A DNA stretch of 10,470 nucleotides, taken from assembly GCA_031275535.1 (NCBI GenBank), contig JAISOR010000024.1:1-10470 (forward strand), given 5' to 3'. A model generated the notes under the pieces. It ran no database searches. It was not told the origin of the DNA and saw nothing but the letters and a program-made list of their open reading frames with translations. Of the stretch, positions 1 to 7,247 are shown piece by piece. Position 1 is the first letter of the stretch. Every line of letters starts with the position of its first letter. This DNA is from Treponema sp. Its GTDB lineage: Bacteria > Spirochaetota > Spirochaetia > Treponematales > Breznakiellaceae. The translations under genes and the position numbers were made by a program.

Positions 1-263
1 ATGGCCCGGTAGGGCAGGGCCTGGATCTCAATCGCCACCTGCCTCCCGCTGGTGGTGACGAGCCGGATATCCACAATGCCCTGTTTGTCCTTCTGCCACC
101 GCCGCTTGAGGAAGGGATCGATCACGGTCAGTTTGCTATAGTCCTCCGGAGGAATATCCAGGACCGTTTTGAGCAGCCTTTCGGTGTTTCCGATGTTTTT
201 CTGATCCCCATAGATGGATTTGACCACATAGTCATTCAGGGGGGAAATAAAATCTTTTTCCAT
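1..263 (-). CDS. Rpn-family PD-(D/E)XK nuclease/putative transposase, N-terminal part (cut by window edge)
   Basis: Only the first 87 codons are in the window; the gene continues beyond base 1. The start ATG (261-263) is preceded by a good ribosome binding site, GGAGTGGAGG, about 6 nt upstream. The visible protein begins MEKDFISPLNDYVVKSIYGD and carries the nuclease-core pattern of the PDDEXK_2/Rpn family: an aspartate in IVDIR (residue 65) followed by EIQ (residues 79-81), the D...ExQ arrangement. Family knowledge: these proteins are annotated as recombination-promoting nucleases or transposase-like, and occur in many copies in some spirochaetes and cyanobacteria. Whether this copy is intact cannot be seen. 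No inverted repeats typical of an IS end were found around its start. Family call fairly sure; role in the cell not known. Confidence 0.75.
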   Translation of the reverse strand, partial: MEKDFISPLNDYVVKSIYGDQKNIGNTERLLKTVLDIPPEDYSKLTVIDPFLKRRWQKDKQGIVDIRLVTTSGRQVAIEIQALPYRA

Positions 264-502
264 ATTGGCCTCCACTCCCCTTTAGGGTGCGGAGGCGTGA
301 ATTTGCTTTGATCCGCGGAGAATAAAATTCAAAAAAAGTTGAGATTGTTCCCAACCAATTTAATGAAGAATTTTTAACCACAAAGTAGACTGCTATGCAG
401 TCAATTAAATGAGAATAAGGCGAAAAAGGAGGAAGAAGGAAAGATAGTTCTTTCCTACCTCGTTTTCCTCTTTCCGCTTAGCCTTTACCCGGTCTAGGCC
501 CA
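264..502. other. Intergenic region left of the barrel-protein terminator
   Basis: No credible coding region is seen here. It holds the leader of the Rpn-type gene (264 to about 330), an AT-rich stretch, a perfect 6-bp dyad GACTGC-TAT-GCAGTC at 388-402, and a purine-rich stretch (417-443) described separately as a repeat. A minus-strand promoter for the Rpn-type gene is presumably here, but no hexamer pair with good spacing was convincing. Confidence 0.5.
376..443 (+). repeat. Purine-rich interspersed repeat, copy A
   Basis: Plus-strand AACCACAAAG (376-385) is followed, after a spacer containing the dyad GACTGCTATGCAGTC, by a purine run that begins GGCGAAAAAGG and ends GGAAAG (419-443). A related block in the opposite orientation lies at 4270-4315, with the same order of elements. 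The shared order and similar purine text suggest one interspersed repeat family, but the similarity is partial and was judged by eye. Confidence 0.35.
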
Positions 503-530
503 TAAAAAAACCCGGCCTTTGGCCGGGTTA
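503..530 (-). terminator. Rho-independent terminator of the barrel-protein gene
   Basis: On the minus strand a perfect 9-bp stem AACCCGGCC/GGCCGGGTT with an AAA loop is followed directly by a T tract (plus-strand A run at 504-510). It lies about 35 nt after the stop codon of the barrel-protein gene, so it ends that transcript. The stem is symmetric, but no T run follows it in the plus direction, so it acts on the minus strand. Confidence 0.92.
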
Positions 531-563
531 TACGCTCAGTTTTTGTTATGCTTGTTTTACGCT

Positions 564-1547
564 TTAGATCTTGAAGTAGGCCCGGATCTGAAACACCAGG
601 CTGTTCGTGGCGTTGGTGTTTTTCCCCCAGAGCGGCACAGTGTAGGCAAGCTGGAACTGCAGGGGCAGGGGCAGCTGGGTCAGGAAGATGGACGCATTGG
701 GCTTTAGGCTCAGGACCTGGGTTGCGGAGTCATCCTGTGTGGTCCCGTCAATCTTTATGTCCGGGGTGAATTTATAATTAACCGGGAGCCCGGCGTGGAA
801 GAGGAGCCCATTCCCAAAGGTCTTATCAAAATGGGGTTCCAGTTCAAAGGTCAGATCAAAGCCATAGGCCACATCCGCCTCAGCAGGCGTACCTATTCCA
901 TGGTTCTTTCCTTTCACCTTAAGGGGGTAGTAAATAAATTCGTTATAGGCACTGACGGAGAACATATCGTTGATGACATAGTCAAAATAGGTCCTGGCCC
1001 CAAAACCAAAGGTGTGTTTATCGATCTTGCCTACGGTAACCGCTTCGTCGTTCATGATTTTTGCCTGTTCTTCTGTGAAATCGGGACCCGGCAGGGGGAT
1101 CTTAACCCCCGGTCCTATGGCAAGGCGGACAGAAGAATTCTTAACCGGCGCGTCGGCCCCGATAATCTGGATCTTGGCGCCCACAAAAATATCCCCGAAT
1201 CCCTTAAGATTTGCATCTAGTTCTTTATTACCAAGGGGGCCCATGTTTAAGGTATAATCCACATCGGACCAGGCATTCCAGCCCGGCGCCCATTGGATGG
1301 CCCCGGTGATCCAGTCGATGATCCCGTATTCCACGGCAAAGCCCAGGTTGAACATTTTTATCGCTTTGTTGCCGTCCGTCAAATCCTGCTTGTCGCCCTC
1401 TGCATCCCACGCTTTGTTTGCAAAAGAGAAGCTGGGGGCCAGGTAAACCCGGCCCATCCGGGCGGGCATGACCTTAGCGTCTTCGGCAAAAACAAACAGG
1501 GTGCCGCAGAGGATACCCAGAATTCCCAAGGCTGTGATTCTTTTCAT
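564..1547 (-). CDS. Outer-membrane beta-barrel protein with signal peptide, function unknown
   Basis: A 327-residue exported protein. Residues 1-21 form a type I signal peptide (MKR, hydrophobic core, then FVFA|ED). The mature part begins with MGRVYLAPSFSFANKAW and continues as alternating aromatic and polar strands with Gly/Asn/Asp turns, without long hydrophobic helices, as expected for a beta-barrel; the C-terminus is FQIRAYFKI. The Cys at residue 14 is inside the hydrophobic core, so a lipoprotein is unlikely. The start ATG has GGAGG 7 nt upstream, and the gene ends in TAA before a strong terminator. It lies 133 nt after the Omp85-like gene and may be read from it or from its own AT-rich upstream region. 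Substrate unknown; a transporter- or porin-like role is only an inference. Confidence 0.8.
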   Translation of the reverse strand: MKRITALGILGILCGTLFVFAEDAKVMPARMGRVYLAPSFSFANKAWDAEGDKQDLTDGNKAIKMFNLGFAVEYGIIDWITGAIQWAPGWNAWSDVDYTLNMGPLGNKELDANLKGFGDIFVGAKIQIIGADAPVKNSSVRLAIGPGVKIPLPGPDFTEEQAKIMNDEAVTVGKIDKHTFGFGARTYFDYVINDMFSVSAYNEFIYYPLKVKGKNHGIGTPAEADVAYGFDLTFELEPHFDKTFGNGLLFHAGLPVNYKFTPDIKIDGTTQDDSATQVLSLKPNASIFLTQLPLPLQFQLAYTVPLWGKNTNATNSLVFQIRAYFKI

Positions 1548-1608
1548 TTTTATTCCTCCAAATTAAAATAAATAGGCTGTTAATTACTTAACACCATAAC
1601 ATACTTAT

Positions 1609-1637
1609 AATTTAACCTTTTAAAAAAAAAATTTCAA
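1609..1637 (-). promoter_or_regulatory. Possible promoter for the barrel-protein gene
   Basis: In the AT-rich gap between the two membrane-protein genes the minus strand reads TTGAAA (1632-1637), a 17-nt spacer, and TAAATT (1609-1614). The -10 is a weak match and the whole area is A/T-rich, so chance matches are likely. The gap holds no good terminator for the preceding gene, so read-through is equally possible. Confidence 0.25.
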
Positions 1638-1680
1638 TCAGTGTTTTTAACATTTTTTCAAGAAATGTCATTTTCCTCCA

Positions 1681-2922
1681 CTAGAAACTCATGCCAATAT
1701 TGAAATACCCCTGAAAATAAGCGGCGGCCACATTATAGGAGAGACCCAGGCCCATGGCGGGGAGGGCCAGCCTGCTCAGATAAAAAGAAAGGGCCCCCGC
1801 AACTCCGTGATCCCACTGATCCTTTAAAACGGGGCCCCAGGAATAGACCAATTGATAGGAGGCCAGGATCGAAAGGATCCCAAAGGATGTTTTTAAGAGG
1901 TACTTCTCAAGGCCCATTGAAACCCCTCCGTAGTGCCTGGCGGAAAAACCGGAGGGCAGGATATTGACCCGGGCCGCAGAGGGGGGAGATTCAAAGAGGG
2001 CCGGCGCCCCGGGCGCAAACAGGGCGCCCGAATGGATGGCAGCCCGGAAGCCGGGGATAAGGGATTTTTCGTAGATCCCCTGGAAAGAAAGGGCCTGGAA
2101 ATCCGGAAAATCTATGCCTATCGTATACTCATAACCCAGGGACACGCTCTGCCGGGAAAGCAGGTATCCGTCCCAGTCGCTGTGGGACACCGAAAGCCCC
2201 GGATTAAGACCCACCGCCTGGGCCTCCGCGCCGCCGTCCTCCGGGGGATCGTCCCGGATAACCAGGCGGTTAAAGGAGATGTCGAGGGAGGCGCTGAAAA
2301 GTTCCAAAAAGGGATAGCTGATTCCCCCAAAGACCTTGAGGGAATCCAGGGGGAAGCTTCGGAACACCACTTCGTTTTGATCCGTATCCTCCCGATCCTG
2401 CCGGGAATACATTCCCCCCACGGTCCATCCGGGGAACTGTTCCCGATCCGGGGTGTTTATATACATCAGCATGGCGGTCCATCCGCCGGAACCGTACAAG
2501 CCCCCGGCGACAAACTTATCGTTCAAGCCAAAGGCGTTGGTATCCACAAAAAAGCCGCCCCCGCTCGTGCCGCCGGAATTGACAGAAACTATGGGCAGGG
2601 GGAAGATCGACCACTTCTCCCGGACCTCTATGTTTAGAATCTTTCCATCCCCTTCGGGGGCGTCCCCTATCTCTATGGAAACCGGCTCAAGAATACCCGC
2701 GTCCAGGATCGCCGCATGGACCTCATCAACATCCACCGCCTGCCGGCCGATAAATTTCTTTAACGGCCCTTCCGCCACATGGGGCTTGGTTCTTTTAAGG
2801 CCCGTGATGGAAATTCCGGTAATGGTTCCCGGCCCGGCGTCATCGCCGGTTTGGGGAAAGGCCGTATCCACCGCAGAGAAGCCCAAAACCACGAGGGCAA
2901 AGAGACATGAAAAAAATTTCAC
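1681..2922 (-). CDS. Short Omp85/BamA-like outer-membrane protein with one POTRA domain
   Basis: A 413-residue protein starting with GTG (2920-2922), preceded by GAGAGG about 9 nt upstream. Residues 1 to about 24 look like a signal peptide. Residues about 33-103 (ITGISITGLKRT ... ILNIEVREKW) match the POTRA pattern: a beta strand, two helices around a conserved Gly, then two strands. The remainder, about 300 residues, has amphipathic strands and ends YFQGYFNIGMSF with a terminal Phe, the usual beta-signal recognised by the BAM complex. BamA itself has several POTRA domains and about 800 residues, so this is not the main assembly factor. It could be a small Omp85 transporter or a patatin-/TamA-like barrel module. 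Placed 72 nt after ilvE; the gap holds a TATAAT (2967-2972) without a clear -35. Superfamily call likely, function unknown. Confidence 0.72.
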   Translation of the reverse strand: MKFFSCLFALVVLGFSAVDTAFPQTGDDAGPGTITGISITGLKRTKPHVAEGPLKKFIGRQAVDVDEVHAAILDAGILEPVSIEIGDAPEGDGKILNIEVREKWSIFPLPIVSVNSGGTSGGGFFVDTNAFGLNDKFVAGGLYGSGGWTAMLMYINTPDREQFPGWTVGGMYSRQDREDTDQNEVVFRSFPLDSLKVFGGISYPFLELFSASLDISFNRLVIRDDPPEDGGAEAQAVGLNPGLSVSHSDWDGYLLSRQSVSLGYEYTIGIDFPDFQALSFQGIYEKSLIPGFRAAIHSGALFAPGAPALFESPPSAARVNILPSGFSARHYGGVSMGLEKYLLKTSFGILSILASYQLVYSWGPVLKDQWDHGVAGALSFYLSRLALPAMGLGLSYNVAAAYFQGYFNIGMSF

Positions 2923-2994
2923 CAGATAGCACCTCTCTTTACCTATCCCCGGTGAAGGTCTACGGGATTATACAAATGATCATCTTGTCCGGAC

Positions 2995-4080
2995 TTACCG
3001 GATTGGCACCATCCAGCCCTTGGTATCCGGCAGGATGCCATACTGAATGCCCTTGAGGGTATCCCGAATATCCGCGGTAAGGTCCCCGACCTTGCCGCCG
3101 TTAAAGATCACCTTTTTGCCCTGACAGGTCAGGGCTTCGATGGGGGTGGCGCCCGCGGCGGTTCCACTGACAAAACACTCCTGCCCTTCGGAAAAAACCT
3201 CATCAATGGAAATCTTCCGTTCCGAGACCCGGACATTCCGGTCCCTGGCCAGCTCTATGATGCTGGAGCGGGTGATGCCCGGCAGGATGGTATCTCCCAG
3301 TTCGGGGGTAACCAGTTCCCCGGATTTAAGGTAGAAGAAGATATTGCAGGAGGAACCCTCTTCCACGTATTTCCGGTGAACGGCGTCTAAGAAGACACAT
3401 TCCATAAAGCCCGCCTCCATGGCCTCGTGCTTGGCCAGGGCGGAAATGACGTAGTTGGAAGCCGCCTTGATCCACCCCGTGCCCTTGGGGGTAGCCCGGA
3501 TCCGCTCGGTAACTACCGCCTCGGAGGTGCCACCGGAAAAATAGGCGCTTACGGGGGTGGTGATCACCATGACCCAGGGTTCCCGGGATATATTCACCCC
3601 GATTCCCCCCTCGGCATAGGTAAAGGGCCGGATATATACCGAATCGGCGCTGATAAAGGAGTCCTTTTCCCATTCGCCCTTATAGGCGGGCCTAAAACCC
3701 AGTTCCGCATTCCGTTTAACCGTTTCCACACAGGCCCGGACAAAGACATCCTCCGGGAAGCCGGGCATCAGGAGCCCTTCCATGGATTTACGGAACCGCG
3801 CCGCGTTCCGGCCGGGCCGGAAAATCGCCAATCCCCCGTCCTTTTGGGGCAGCGCCTTTAGGCCCTCGAAGCAGCCCAGGCCGTACTGGGTCGTATAATT
3901 TACCAGGGGCATATCATCATAAAAATTCCGGGCCTCCGTCAGGGCCTCCGCATCGGACGCTCCCAACCGGGCCTCTTCATCAACGGTTTTATGGTTTTTT
4001 TCGATATATTCATCATGCCATTCATTCTGCCGATACTTAGCCCGGTAAACCACGGGATAGGAATTCAAGGAAAACCCCAT
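2995..4080 (-). CDS. ilvE: Branched-chain amino acid aminotransferase (class IV, PLP-dependent)
   Basis: A 361-residue enzyme that transfers amino groups between glutamate and the 2-oxo acids of leucine, isoleucine and valine, in the cytoplasm (EC 2.6.1.42 by family). Visible motifs in order: YGLGCFEGLKA (67-76), YIRPF (149-153), the Schiff-base lysine K205 in GWIKAASNY, EEGSSCNIFF (240-249), GITRSS (268-273) and SGTAAGATPI (305-314). Length and motifs fit the longer BCAT type shared by many bacteria and eukaryotes. The ATG has GGAGGG 5 nt upstream, and a well-formed promoter lies about 35 nt before it, so it appears to be expressed separately from the trk operon. No other branched-chain pathway genes are present in the window. 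All key residues are intact. Confidence 0.95.
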   Translation of the reverse strand: MGFSLNSYPVVYRAKYRQNEWHDEYIEKNHKTVDEEARLGASDAEALTEARNFYDDMPLVNYTTQYGLGCFEGLKALPQKDGGLAIFRPGRNAARFRKSMEGLLMPGFPEDVFVRACVETVKRNAELGFRPAYKGEWEKDSFISADSVYIRPFTYAEGGIGVNISREPWVMVITTPVSAYFSGGTSEAVVTERIRATPKGTGWIKAASNYVISALAKHEAMEAGFMECVFLDAVHRKYVEEGSSCNIFFYLKSGELVTPELGDTILPGITRSSIIELARDRNVRVSERKISIDEVFSEGQECFVSGTAAGATPIEALTCQGKKVIFNGGKVGDLTADIRDTLKGIQYGILPDTKGWMVPIR

Positions 4081-4113
4081 GACAGCCCTCCAAAGAAAAA
4101 CATTGTATGGGGA

Positions 4114-4142
4114 AGGATAGCATATTCGGGGATATGTGGCAA
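4114..4142 (-). promoter_or_regulatory. Sigma-70-type promoter for ilvE
   Basis: The minus strand reads TTGCCA (4137-4142), a 17-nt spacer, and TATCCT (4114-4119). TGC stands directly before the -10, which makes an extended -10 (TGn). Transcription would start near 4107, giving a short leader of about 26 nt that contains the GGAGGG ribosome binding site. Spacing and both hexamers are good. Confidence 0.7.
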
Positions 4143-4176
4143 TGCGGTCTGTATGTCTTTCAGGGAGAGGGAAGAA

Positions 4177-4211
4177 AGGGTGAAGGGTGGAGAGTCAGGA
4201 GTGAGGTGATG
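4177..4211. repeat. Degenerate heptanucleotide tandem repeat
   Basis: The plus strand reads in 7-nt steps AGGGTGA, AGGGTGG, AGAGTCA, GGAGTGA, GGTGATG (4177-4211). The first four units match a consensus near AGRGTGA, and the purine bias extends upstream to about 4161. It lies just upstream of the ilvE promoter. It resembles the short tandemly repeated sequences known from some bacterial intergenic regions. No coding potential is evident in it. Confidence 0.5.
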
Positions 4212-4269
4212 CGGGAGGACGGTAACGATATGCGATTGCTTACAAATATAATAAAGGGAAGTTTTCCTT

Positions 4270-4315
4270 CTTTCCTCTTCTCCTTCCTTCCTCGCCTTTG
4301 TGCGCCTTCGTGGTT
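4270..4315 (-). repeat. Purine-rich interspersed repeat, copy B
   Basis: On the minus strand, 13 nt after the stop codon of the second trkH, AACCACGAAG (4306-4315) is followed by GCGCACAAAG and a purine run from GGCGAGGAAGG to GGAAAG (4270-4296). This has the same order of elements as the block at 376-443, in inverted orientation. A weak hairpin (GGAA-AAC-TTCC, 4257-4267) followed by a T-rich stretch lies just beyond and might end the trk transcript, but is too weak to call a terminator. Confidence 0.35.
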
Positions 4316-4327
4316 GCTTCCTCCGTA

Positions 4328-5785
4328 CTAGCGCCGCCAGAATTCGGGGCTGAACAGTACAAACACCGTCCACAGTTCCAGCCGGCCGGCGAGCATTACA
4401 AAAGAAAGAAACCATTTGATGTAGTCCGGAAAGGCCCCGTAATTATGGGTGGGGCCTATGGCTCCAAAGCCGATGCCCACGTTTCCCGTTACCGCCAGGG
4501 CGACGCTGAGGGAAGAGAAAAGCTCCGTCCCCGAAGCGGCAACTACCAGGGTGGTAATGACGATAATGATAAGGTAGAGGAAGATAAAGCCCGCCACCCC
4601 GTAGACCACATCCTTGCGGCCCACCTTCCGGTTAAGTTGAACGCTGAAGATCCCCCGGGGGAATATGAGCTTTCGCAGTTCGTTTCCCGCCTGCTTGAAA
4701 AGCACCACATGACGGATCACCTTGATCCCCCCGGCGGTGGAAGCGGAGCAGCCGCCGATGAACATAAGGCCAAGGAGGATCGTCTTGGCTACGGCGGGCC
4801 AAACCTCGTAGTCGGCAATGGCGCTCCCGGTGGTGGAAAGAACGGAGGCGGCCTGGTAAGAGGCATAACGCAGAGCCGCGGGCACGGAACCATAAACCGG
4901 TACGATGCTTACGGTAATTACCGCGGTGGCCGCAAGAAAGATGATAAGGTAGGCCCTGCCTTCAGTATTATAGAGGATGTCCCGGAATTTTCCCCGCAGA
5001 AGCCGGTAGTAGAGATTGAAGTTGAGCCCCGCCAGAAGCATAAAAACCGTGGTAATGATGTCGATAAAGGGGGAATTGAAGTAGGCGATGCCGGCGTTTT
5101 TGGTGCTTACCCCCCCGGAGGCCATGGTGGTAAAGGCGTGGCAGAGGGCGTCGAACCAATTCATACCCCCCAGGAGGTAGAAAAGGACCAGGAGGATCGT
5201 AAGCGCCCCATAGACCAGCCAGAGGATCTTGGCGGTGGCGGTGATCTTGGGGGTTATTTTTTCCTTTTCCGGCCCCGGCGTTTCGGCCTTGACAAGCTGG
5301 AAGCCCCCGACTCCCAGGAGGGGCAAAAGGGCCACCGTAAGGACCACGATCCCCATGGCGCCGAACCAGTGGCTCATGCTGCGCCAGAAGAGCAGGGACC
5401 GGGGCAGGGCCTCTATATCGGCAATGGTGGTGCCCCCGGTGGTGGCAAAGGCGCAGGTACTCTCAAAGAGGGCGTCGGTAAAGCTCAGGCCCTGGGGGGA
5501 AAGGCAGTAGGGGACGGCCCCTATCACGCTGGCCAGAACCCAGGCAAGGAAGACCATGAGAAACCCATCCCTGGCCCGGGGCCGGAAGGGGTGCTTCCGC
5601 ATGGAGCGCAGGGCCCCAACGGTCAATGGCAGGGCTGCGGCCAGGGCAAGCCCCGCGGGGATGGCAAAGGCCCGGATCATGGCATATTCCCCCAGGGCCA
5701 GGGCCATAACAAGGGAGGGCGCCATCATCAAGGCGGTAATACCCAAAAGGGGCCCCGCCGCCCGGGGAACTATGGGCTTCTTCAT
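4328..5785 (-). CDS. trkH: TrkH-type potassium uptake channel subunit, second copy (divergent pore loops)
   Basis: A 485-residue inner-membrane ion-translocating subunit with the TrkH fold: about ten hydrophobic segments in four membrane-pore-membrane repeats. I chose the ATG at 5785, not the earlier in-frame ATG at 5842. It has AAGGTGAT just upstream, leaves 4 nt after the previous stop, and gives the same length as its neighbour. Filter segments: FATTGG (113-118), ASGGVST (222-228), STTGSA (317-322) and GNVGIG (434-439). All four filter glycines are kept, but the first, second and third loops depart from the usual SGFTTTG, GGFST and TTGF text. The C-terminal AGRLE motif (466-470) is present. 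It should pair with TrkA and perhaps with the other TrkH. Stop TAG, with no clear terminator after it. Confidence 0.93.
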   Translation of the reverse strand: MKKPIVPRAAGPLLGITALMMAPSLVMALALGEYAMIRAFAIPAGLALAAALPLTVGALRSMRKHPFRPRARDGFLMVFLAWVLASVIGAVPYCLSPQGLSFTDALFESTCAFATTGGTTIADIEALPRSLLFWRSMSHWFGAMGIVVLTVALLPLLGVGGFQLVKAETPGPEKEKITPKITATAKILWLVYGALTILLVLFYLLGGMNWFDALCHAFTTMASGGVSTKNAGIAYFNSPFIDIITTVFMLLAGLNFNLYYRLLRGKFRDILYNTEGRAYLIIFLAATAVITVSIVPVYGSVPAALRYASYQAASVLSTTGSAIADYEVWPAVAKTILLGLMFIGGCSASTAGGIKVIRHVVLFKQAGNELRKLIFPRGIFSVQLNRKVGRKDVVYGVAGFIFLYLIIIVITTLVVAASGTELFSSLSVALAVTGNVGIGFGAIGPTHNYGAFPDYIKWFLSFVMLAGRLELWTVFVLFSPEFWRR

Positions 5786-5789
5786 CCTA

Positions 5790-7247
5790 TCACCTTCGCC
5801 AATAATCCCGGGAAAAGAAAAACAGGGCGGCCCATAATTCAAGCCGTCCGGCTATCATGATAAAGCAAAGCCCCCAGTTTATATAGGCGGGAAACCCGGA
5901 AAAAACAAAGCCCGGTCCCGTCTTGCCCAGCCCCAGGCCGATGTTCCCCAGGGCAAGCAGGGAGAGATTTATAGAAGAAAACAGATCCAGCCCCGATGTG
6001 CCGATCAGGAGGGCCGCGCCAAAAACCAGCGCCAGGTAGAGAAACACAAAGCCCGCCACCCCGTAGACCACATCTTTCCGTCCTACTTTTTTATGCAGGC
6101 GGATGCTGAATACCCCCTTGGGGTAGAGGAGCTTCCTGATTTCGTTTTTCATCTGCTTAAAAAGCACCACATGACGGATAACTTTGACGCCCCCCGCGGT
6201 GGAGCCGGAGCATCCTCCTATAAACATGAGGAAGAAGAGTATCCCCTGCGCCAGGGGCGGCCACAGGGTATGATCCGTGGCGGCAAACCCGGTGCTGCTT
6301 ACAATCGATACGGCCTCGAAAGAGGCGTACCGCAGGGCCCTCTCCGGGGAACCGGTCTCCGGCAGGATGGCAAGGGCGATAATCCCTACGGAAACCAGGA
6401 CAATCCCGCCATAGGCCTTGGTTTCGCTGTTGTAGAGCAGATCCTGGTACTTCCCCTGGAGCAGCCGGTAAAGGACGCTAAAGTTAAATCCCGCCAGGAA
6501 CATAAAGACAATACAGACCCAGTCAATCCAGGGAGACTGATAGCCGGCGATACTGTTGTTCCGGGTGCTGAAGCCCCCGGAGGCTATGGTGGCAAAGGAA
6601 TGGATCACCGCATCAAGCCAGTCCATGCCCCCTATCATCAGGAGCGGGATTAGGAGAAGGGTAAGGCCTATATACAGGAGCCAGAGGATCTTGGCCGTTT
6701 CGGTTATCTTAGGGGTGATCTTGTCCTTTTCGGGCCCCGTGCTTTCGGCCTGGAAAAAGGACGAGGTGTTAAGATGGTCGCCGGCTCCCAACAGGGGGAG
6801 GAGCGCCACGGTTAATATCACGATCCCCATACCTCCAAACCAGTGGGTCATGCCCCGCCACAGAAGCAGGGACCTGGGCAGCCCCTCCACATCGGCCATA
6901 ACCGAGACCCCCGTGGTGGTGAACCCGGAAACGCTCTCAAATACCGCATCCGCAAAACGGGGAATATGGCCGGAAAGGTAATAGGGCAGCCCCCCCAGGA
7001 TGCCCGTTAGGACCCAGGCCAGGAATACCAGCAAGAGGCCGTCGGTGCGGCTAAAAAGGACCCGCTGTTTCCGGGTTAGGAGGAGCCGGAAGAGGGCAAG
7101 GATCAGGGTCCCTCCCAGGGGGATCCCAAAGGCCGGGAACATCTCTTTTTCCCCATACGCAACGGCCAGCATAAGGGGGATAGTCATGGTCAGGGTGATG
7201 AGCCCCAGGAGAAAAATGAGAAGCCGGAGGATGAGTTTTCCCCTCAT
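5790..7247 (-). CDS. trkH: TrkH-type potassium uptake channel subunit, first copy (near-canonical)
   Basis: A 485-residue inner-membrane subunit of a Trk K+ uptake system. Filter segments are SGFTTTG (107-113), ASGGFST (222-228), SSTGFA (318-322) and GNIGLG (434-439), close to the family pattern except that the usual Pro after the fourth filter Gly (GPG) is Leu. Other landmarks are HWFGGMGIVILTVALLPLLG (135-154), MFIGGCSGSTAGGVKV (341-356, the loop after the third pore segment thought to gate the pore), the KVGRKDVVYGVAGF segment and AGRLE (466-470). The start ATG overlaps the trkA stop as ATGA and has no clear ribosome binding site, so translation is probably coupled to trkA. The tandem paralogue downstream is highly similar over its whole length, which indicates duplication. 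K+ specificity is inferred from the family. Confidence 0.95.
   Translation of the reverse strand: MRGKLILRLLIFLLGLITLTMTIPLMLAVAYGEKEMFPAFGIPLGGTLILALFRLLLTRKQRVLFSRTDGLLLVFLAWVLTGILGGLPYYLSGHIPRFADAVFESVSGFTTTGVSVMADVEGLPRSLLLWRGMTHWFGGMGIVILTVALLPLLGAGDHLNTSSFFQAESTGPEKDKITPKITETAKILWLLYIGLTLLLIPLLMIGGMDWLDAVIHSFATIASGGFSTRNNSIAGYQSPWIDWVCIVFMFLAGFNFSVLYRLLQGKYQDLLYNSETKAYGGIVLVSVGIIALAILPETGSPERALRYASFEAVSIVSSTGFAATDHTLWPPLAQGILFFLMFIGGCSGSTAGGVKVIRHVVLFKQMKNEIRKLLYPKGVFSIRLHKKVGRKDVVYGVAGFVFLYLALVFGAALLIGTSGLDLFSSINLSLLALGNIGLGLGKTGPGFVFSGFPAYINWGLCFIMIAGRLELWAALFFFSRDYWRR

Noticed and set aside
1626..1680. ACATTT/AAATGT inverted repeat and distant T run after the Omp85-like gene
   Set aside because: The stem is weak and AT-only and the T run lies well downstream, so it does not meet terminator form.
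2967..2972. Perfect TATAAT on the minus strand before the Omp85-like gene
   Set aside because: No -35 hexamer lies at 16-19 nt spacing and there is no extended -10. The gene can be reached by read-through from ilvE 72 nt away.
5786..5842. Upstream in-frame ATG for the second trkH (19 extra residues)
   Set aside because: It overlaps the preceding gene by 53 nt, adds a non-TrkH N-terminus, and the ATG at 5785 has a ribosome binding site and gives the same length as the paralogue.
4298..5860. A plus-strand open frame of 520 codons
   Set aside because: It is antisense to the second trkH, with a charged Gly/Lys/Pro-rich composition and no motif. It arises from GC-rich codon use on the opposite strand.
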